10,111 nucleotides of DNA, from assembly GCA_964423545.1 (NCBI GenBank), contig CAYRFV010000209.1:1-10111 (forward strand), given 5' to 3'. The translations under genes were made by a program, and so were the position numbers. The stretch is from JALOOE01 sp964423545. Lineage in GTDB: Bacteria; Chloroflexota; Anaerolineae; CG2-30-64-16. Under the pieces are notes generated by a model, which was not told the origin of the DNA, searched no databases, and saw only the letters and a program-made list of their open reading frames with translations. Shown piece after piece: positions 5,826-10,111 of the stretch (its first letter is position 1; each line of letters opens with the position of its first letter).

Positions 5826-8800
5826 TTACGGTGGGCGCTCCTTCAACTCGGGGTGCGCACTCAGGTAGTAGGCGCGTATCACGTGCAGCTCATCGTACGA
5901 GATCGCGCCGCCTAACGCCTCGAAAACGGGACTCAGCCGCTCGGGACCGGCTTCGGCGATGGCCTCGAGCACTCGCGTCCGGTCCTCCTCTGACAGCTTC
6001 GATAGCGCCAGGAGGCGCGCCGGGTCGAGGGCGCCGCCCGACTGCACGTATCGGCCCAGGTGCGCAGCGATTGTGCTCAGCTTGACGCTGTAGAGCGCCA
6101 TGAGCTGCTCGCTCGTCTGGCCGGCCGCAAACGCCTCGCCCACCTCCTGCCAGCGCGGCCGGTGCTCCCGCCCCACGCCGGTGACAGTCTGCTGGCCCGT
6201 TGTTCCGGCGCGCTGTTTCTCTCGCTCGCCCCATCCCCTCTCGGTGCAATAGGCGCGGATCGTTTCGAGGAAGCGATCGCCGTACGCCGCCAGCTTGCGC
6301 TGCCCCACGCCATGCATTTCCAGGAAACGCTGCGGCGTCTGCGGGAAGTAGGTCGCCATCTCGACGAGCGACCGGTCGGAGAACACCACATAGGGCGGCA
6401 GATCGGCGGCGTCGGCCATCTCCCGGCGCAGCGCGCGCAACTGCTCGAAGAGCGCGAGATCGTGCGCAGTCTCGGCCGAGGCCGCCGTCTCTGGCGGCTG
6501 CGCCTCCACGGGGATCATGGCCCTGGCCCCGCCGAGGACAGCTCGCCCCTGGCCGGTCAAACGCAGGCTGCCATGCTCCATTTCTTGCTCCACCAGTCCC
6601 TGGCGGATGAACGCCTCCGCCAGCCGGCGCCACTCCGCGGCGGAATGCTCCTTGCCCGTCTCGTAGGTGGGCAGCCGATCGTGGCGATAACGCAGGACGC
6701 GCTGGCTGCGTGAGCCGCGCAGCACGTCGATGATGTGGCCGGCTCCGAATAACTCTTCTGTCCGCTGAACGGTGCCGAGGAATTTCAGCGCCGCGTCGGT
6801 CACATCCGCCTGCGCGGTCTCGCGCCACCCTGCCAGGCAGTTGTCGCAGAAGCCGCAATCTGCGCTCTCTTCGTCGAAGTAGGCCAGCAGGCGTGCGCGA
6901 CGGCACCCGGCGGCTTCGGCATAGCGGGACATAGCTTGCAGCCGGGCATGCCGCCCCGCCCGCTCGGATGCCGCACCTTCCTCAATGAACCGATAGAGGG
7001 TCTGCATGTCGGCCCGGCTGAACAGCAAGAGGCAGTCCGCGCGCAGCCCGTCGCGTCCGGCGCGGCCGATCTCCTGGTAGTAGCTCTCGATGTCCTTGGG
7101 CAGGTTATGGTGAACCACAAAGCGCACATTCGACTTGTTGATCCCCATGCCGAAAGCGATCGTTGCCACGATGATCGGTACGCGATCGCGTGAAAAGAGC
7201 TCCTGGTTGTGGCGCCGCGTGCGGTCATCCAGCCCTGCGTGGTAGGGCGCCACGGGCCAGCCCTTGGCCGCCAGCTGGCTCGCGAGTCGCTCCACCCCTT
7301 CCCGCGTGCTGCAGTAGATGATGCCCGACTGGTCACGATGACGATCCAGGAACGAGAGCAGCTGCGCCAGACCGCCGGTGCGCAGCCGGGCTTCGAGGAA
7401 CAGGTTGGGCCGGTCGAAGCTGGCGATGAAGGTGCTCCCGTCCTGTATGCCGAGGCGCTGCTGAATGTCGCGACGCACGCGCTCGGTGGCGGTGGCGGTA
7501 AGCGCCATGCAGACGGCGTCCCGGTAGCGATGGCGCACCGGCAAGAGCTGCCGGTACTCCGGCCGGAAGTCATGCCCCCACTCCGAGATGCAGTGCGCCT
7601 CGTCGATGGCCAGACAGCGCACGTGCGAGCGGTCGAGCAGCACCAGCGTCTCCGGCCGCAGCAGCGTCTCCGGAGAGGTGTAGAGGAGCTTGATCGTCCC
7701 GGCGCGCACCCGACCGGCCGTCGCCACATAGTCCGCGTACGCCACGGTGCTGTTGAGATAAGCCGCGGGCACGCCGAGCGCACGAAGCTGCATCACCTGG
7801 TCTTGCATCAGAGAGATCAAGGGAGAGATGACGACCGTCAGGCCGTCCCAGAGCAGTGCGGGCAACTGGTAGCAGAGAGACTTGCCGCTTCCCGTGGGCA
7901 TCACGACCAGTGCATCGCGCCCGGCCATGAGATGGTCGATGATCTCCGCCTGGAGTGGGCGGAAGGCGTCATATCCGAACACCCGTTTCAAGAGGGCGGC
8001 GGCCTCGGAGCGAGGTGCGCCGGGTGCGCCCTCCTGCACGGGTCGACCAGGGTCGAGGGCCGGCTCGCGCTGGCTCGCGCAAGGCAGCCGGTCGTAGGCG
8101 AACCGGGCGCCCGACTCAACCGCTCCACCGGCCTCGCTGCGTTCCGCCGAAGACGCTCCCGACGCCGCAGCGCGGGTCGCATCGCATCCGTCCAGGCCGT
8201 CGTCCGGCTTCTGCCGCGATCCAATGCGCCGCGCAGCAAACGGGTGCGTGGCCGCAGCGGTCGTTGGCCTCTCATCCGACAGGAACCAGCCCGAAAGCTG
8301 AGCATAGCACCGCAGCACCGCGTCGGCGGCGTCGGGGGGTCGCCACCAGTGCGCCAGTGAAACGCGCAGCAGCGCTCCTGCAGGGATGACCTCGAGCGGC
8401 TCCTGAAAGCCCACAAAGACCAGCGTCCGGCCGCCCTCGGGCGTGGGGTACCGATAGCGGATGCGTTTGCCGTCCTCCACGCGCACCAGCGGCTGATCGG
8501 GCTTCCAGAAGGTGGTGCTGTAGGGTGGGACGCCGCCCTGTCCGCCGGCATGCTCGCCGATGAAGAGCGCACCGCCTGGGGTAGTCTGGAGCAGGCCTTC
8601 ATACAGCGCCTCGGGGCTGCCGGTCTTCGGCGGCATGCGCTGCTCGATGAACGCCGCACAGCCCGGCATGGGCCCGAGACGGCGCTTCGCGGTGACGATG
8701 ATGTTCTCGACATGGGGTGCGATGCGCTGGCTGGCGGGAGTCGCACTCACCTCCCATACTTCGCCTACCTGGTACTCCAGACCGGCGCGCTCATTCGTTG

Positions 8801-8903
8801 CGGCGTCCGCAGCGATCAGGCGCACGCTCTGCCCCTCGAAGGTGATGCCCCCGATGCACGCGCCGCTCCCCTGGCGGGTTTTGGCAACGATCAGGACCTT
8901 CAT
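5826..8903 (-). CDS. RecQ-type ATP-dependent DNA helicase with N-terminal dual-OB-like domain
   Basis: This 1025-residue protein is a 3'-5' superfamily 2 DNA helicase fused to an extra N-terminal module. Residues 1-205 begin M-K-V-L-I-V-A-K-T-R and contain A-C-I-G-G and the P-H-V-E-N pattern, which I recognise as a dual OB-fold (DuOB) domain, probably for nucleic acid binding. Residues 211-300 are a low-complexity Ala/Gly/Arg/Ser linker. The RecQ core follows: F-R-P-L-Q (314-318), Walker A with K341, D-E-A-H (434-437), T-A-T-A-T motif III (about 469-473), the A-F-G-M-G-I-N motif V (583-589), and Q-E-I-G-R-A-G-R-D-G (610-619) with the arginine finger. The zinc site is C667, C683, C686 and C689. 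A winged-helix domain spans about 700-790, HRDC about 811-890 and an HTH_40-like region about 913-1010. E. coli RecQ is about 610 residues. Start ATG 8903 follows CAGGG repeats that supply the ribosome binding site. It is the last gene of an operon with two DUF488 genes. Confidence 0.93.
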   Translation of the reverse strand: MKVLIVAKTRQGSGACIGGITFEGQSVRLIAADAATNERAGLEYQVGEVWEVSATPASQRIAPHVENIIVTAKRRLGPMPGCAAFIEQRMPPKTGSPEALYEGLLQTTPGGALFIGEHAGGQGGVPPYSTTFWKPDQPLVRVEDGKRIRYRYPTPEGGRTLVFVGFQEPLEVIPAGALLRVSLAHWWRPPDAADAVLRCYAQLSGWFLSDERPTTAAATHPFAARRIGSRQKPDDGLDGCDATRAAASGASSAERSEAGGAVESGARFAYDRLPCASQREPALDPGRPVQEGAPGAPRSEAAALLKRVFGYDAFRPLQAEIIDHLMAGRDALVVMPTGSGKSLCYQLPALLWDGLTVVISPLISLMQDQVMQLRALGVPAAYLNSTVAYADYVATAGRVRAGTIKLLYTSPETLLRPETLVLLDRSHVRCLAIDEAHCISEWGHDFRPEYRQLLPVRHRYRDAVCMALTATATERVRRDIQQRLGIQDGSTFIASFDRPNLFLEARLRTGGLAQLLSFLDRHRDQSGIIYCSTREGVERLASQLAAKGWPVAPYHAGLDDRTRRHNQELFSRDRVPIIVATIAFGMGINKSNVRFVVHHNLPKDIESYYQEIGRAGRDGLRADCLLLFSRADMQTLYRFIEEGAASERAGRHARLQAMSRYAEAAGCRRARLLAYFDEESADCGFCDNCLAGWRETAQADVTDAALKFLGTVQRTEELFGAGHIIDVLRGSRSQRVLRYRHDRLPTYETGKEHSAAEWRRLAEAFIRQGLVEQEMEHGSLRLTGQGRAVLGGARAMIPVEAQPPETAASAETAHDLALFEQLRALRREMADAADLPPYVVFSDRSLVEMATYFPQTPQRFLEMHGVGQRKLAAYGDRFLETIRAYCTERGWGEREKQRAGTTGQQTVTGVGREHRPRWQEVGEAFAAGQTSEQLMALYSVKLSTIAAHLGRYVQSGGALDPARLLALSKLSEEDRTRVLEAIAEAGPERLSPVFEALGGAISYDELHVIRAYYLSAHPELKERPP

Positions 8904-8930
8904 CCCTGCTCCCTGGGTCCCTGCACCCTG
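8904..8930 (-). repeat. Four CAGGG repeats in the helicase leader
   Basis: On the minus strand, directly upstream of the helicase ATG, the 5-mer CAGGG occurs four times (plus-strand CCCTG at 8904, 8911, 8919 and 8926) with a 7-8 base period. The AGGGAG part of the copy at 8911-8915 is the likely Shine-Dalgarno site. The regular spacing is unusual for a leader. Confidence 0.55.
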
Positions 8931-8971
8931 TCGCGCTGCGCTGACAAGCGTTCTCGACCCTCCCCAGCGAC

Positions 8972-8988
8972 CGGCGCCGCAGGCGCCG
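8972..8988 (-). other. GC-rich hairpin between DUF488 and helicase genes
   Basis: CGGCGCC (8972-8978) and GGCGCCG (8982-8988) form a perfect 7-bp GC stem with a 3-base loop, 12 bases past the DUF488 stop codon. No T-run follows on the minus strand, so a full terminator is unlikely. It may protect the upstream message from decay or attenuate helicase expression. Confidence 0.4.
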
Positions 8989-9000
8989 AAGGGCGAGGCG

Positions 9001-9498
9001 TTACCCCGGCGGGGTCAGGTGCCGGACGCGCACGCCGAGGTCTTGGGCCAGCCTTGCTGCCAACAACGAGCGATGGCAGGCGGCCGGCATTCGTTCCACG
9101 CAGCAGAGGGCGACTACGCGTGCTTCGGGCCCCAGATCGGCGACAAAGGCCGCGCTATCGAAGCCCTGGAGCCTCTCGCGTGCGTAAGCATCCATGAAAT
9201 CGGAGCTCAACGCGGTGCGCTGCCGCCGCGCCGTGTGCGTGACCTCGTCGATCGCGTGCTGCCGGCTGCGCGTGGCCCGGCTCGGCGCCAGATCGCGACG
9301 GTGCAGGTAATGGATCCCCAGTTCAGCCAGCCGTGCTTGCAGCCGTGCGCTGTTCGCAAAGGCGTACTCCGCCCCGCGCACCCCGCGACGCTCCCGAATG
9401 TCGCAGAAGGTGTCTACCGCCGCGTCCTTCAGCGCGGCAAAGAAACGCTCGGCATCCCAACCGTAGACGCCAATGGTGACGAACTCAGGATGATGCAT
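9001..9498 (-). CDS. DUF488 family protein, short paralogue
   Basis: This 165-residue protein of the DUF488 family (PF04343) has no established biochemical role that I know. Family marks are the starting strand T-I-G-V-Y-G (8-13), D-I-R-E-R-R-G (33-39), a Y-L-H-R-R-D-L segment (64-70) and the cysteine-acid-cysteine signature C133-x-E135-x5-C141-H-R. An extra cysteine (132) sits beside the first. That signature suggests a metal or thiol-based active site, as inference. The ATG at 9498 has AGGGAG six bases upstream (9505-9510). It starts inside the end of the preceding DUF488 gene (14-base overlap), so expression is probably coupled. It lacks the C-terminal extension and clamp-like motif of its partner. 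The two are clearly divergent paralogues, not a recent duplication. Confidence 0.8.
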   Translation of the reverse strand: MHHPEFVTIGVYGWDAERFFAALKDAAVDTFCDIRERRGVRGAEYAFANSARLQARLAELGIHYLHRRDLAPSRATRSRQHAIDEVTHTARRQRTALSSDFMDAYARERLQGFDSAAFVADLGPEARVVALCCVERMPAACHRSLLAARLAQDLGVRVRHLTPPG

Positions 9499-10078
9499 CG
9501 GGCTCTCCCTGGTGGTAGCGCTTCCGAGACTGGAAATCGGGATCGCCGAACAGGCTCAACTGTCCATCGGTGAGTTCGTACACGATATCGGCTTGCGAGA
9601 CCAGCGCATTCTCTTCATCGATGTGTACGACCGGCACCCCGCGTTCGGCCAGCGCTTGGCCGATCAATTTGCTGCGATGGCATTGCTCCGGCTTGCCCTC
9701 GCTGCACATCAGCGCCACGCGCAGCCGTCGCCTGAACGCCGTCTCCACCCGCGCCAGCCCTTCGATGAAGGTGGGGCGCTGTCGAACCTCTTCGTAGACC
9801 ACCTTGCCGTCCAGATAGCAGGTGGGATCATCCGGCTGCCCGCCCAGCTTGTCGCCCAGGTACACATAGCGGATTGAATGGGTGTTGAGATGTCGTTCCA
9901 GTGCGGTGCGGGAGAACTCCGGCTTGAAGCGCGAATAGGGCGCCGATCGCACATCGATCAGGTAGTCGATCTGATGCGCCTTCAGGAGGGACACGAAGTC
10001 ATCCAGCGATCGGCTGCCGTAGCCGATGGTATGGACGGGGACGGTGTCGTTCTGATCGACAATGGGTGACGGCGCCAT
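9485..10078 (-). CDS. DUF488 family protein with C-terminal clamp-binding-like motif
   Basis: This 197-residue DUF488 protein (PF04343) is of unknown activity. Counting from the ATG at 10078, it shows H-T-I-G-Y-G (16-21), I-D-V-R-S-A-P-Y-S-R (41-50), a conserved Y-L-G-D-K-L-G-G (73-80) and C125-S-E127-x5-C133-H-R, the same spacing as in its neighbour. After the core domain, residues 173-177 read Q-L-S-L-F, a canonical bacterial beta-clamp-binding pentapeptide, followed by a polar, charged tail. I chose the ATG at 10078 because the family core begins about 15 residues later and an AGAGAG lies four bases upstream. A TTG at 10108 in the same frame would add ten residues, and the frame stays open to the window edge. 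It overlaps the next DUF488 gene by 14 bases and is the first visible gene of the operon. Its promoter lies outside the window. Confidence 0.82.
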   Translation of the reverse strand: MAPSPIVDQNDTVPVHTIGYGSRSLDDFVSLLKAHQIDYLIDVRSAPYSRFKPEFSRTALERHLNTHSIRYVYLGDKLGGQPDDPTCYLDGKVVYEEVRQRPTFIEGLARVETAFRRRLRVALMCSEGKPEQCHRSKLIGQALAERGVPVVHIDEENALVSQADIVYELTDGQLSLFGDPDFQSRKRYHQGEPDASS

Positions 10079-10111
10079 AACGCTCTCTTCTTGCCCGACC
10101 GGTGGCAATGG

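Noticed and set aside
5890..6906. 338-codon minus-strand frame overlapping the helicase C-terminus
   Set aside because: It is a frame shift shadow of the helicase, Arg/Ala/Gly rich without motifs. The true frame carries the zinc site and HRDC.
7209..8360. Long plus-strand open frame (383 codons) inside the helicase gene
   Set aside because: It is antisense to clear RecQ motifs, has no recognisable domain, and long antisense frames are expected in GC-rich genes.
8904..8930. CCCTG array considered as a CRISPR or long tandem repeat
   Set aside because: The units are only 5 bases with 2-3 base spacers, and there are just four copies.
8560..9573. Plus-strand frame of 337 codons spanning the helicase start and the DUF488 genes
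   Set aside because: It lies antisense to three well-supported genes and has no family resemblance.
10079..10108. TTG start at 10108 for the first DUF488 gene
   Set aside because: The ATG at 10078 sits closer to the conserved core and has an AGAGAG upstream. The upstream residues look unconserved, but the window edge prevents a firm decision.

Overview
The window looks like a stretch of chromosome from a GC-rich bacterium, most likely a Chloroflexota member. The main clue is the beta clamp (DnaN), whose N-terminal half resembles the clamps I know from filamentous Chloroflexi. The small C-F-L-G-V-P-x-C-D membrane protein and the GTG-started genes fit the same group. This assignment rests on recognition alone, not on a search. 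Coding density is high. I see no tRNA, rRNA, CRISPR array, transposase or integrase.

Left part, plus strand (1-2651): three overlapping genes form a tight operon. They are the C-terminal part of a calcineurin-like metallophosphoesterase (cut by the window edge), a PflX-type radical SAM protein (COG1313) of unknown substrate, and a cation diffusion facilitator. The transporter's site A residues (Asn-x3-Asp and Asp-x3-Asp) point to manganese rather than zinc. 

Centre, plus strand (2652-5818): an extended -10 promoter overlaps the end of the transporter gene and drives dnaN, which has a strong ribosome binding site and a GTG start. No dnaA, recF or gyrB lies beside it. Then come a 108-residue three-helix membrane protein of an uncharacterised conserved family, a two-part GNAT acetyltransferase and a YbaK/ProX-type aminoacyl-tRNA editing protein.

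Right part, minus strand (10078 down to 5826), convergent with the above: an apparent three-gene operon of two divergent DUF488 proteins with overlapping genes, then a 1025-residue RecQ-type helicase. The helicase carries an extra N-terminal domain of about 205 residues that looks like a dual-OB (DuOB) module, a low-complexity linker, a complete RecQ core (zinc site, winged helix, HRDC) and a C-terminal helix-turn-helix region. The first DUF488 protein also carries a QLSLF pentapeptide near its C-terminus, the canonical form of the bacterial beta-clamp-binding motif. This DUF488-DUF488-DuOB/RecQ cassette is the most likely candidate for an undescribed system. I infer a DNA repair or genome-defence role linked to replication forks. 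The operon may continue beyond the right edge.
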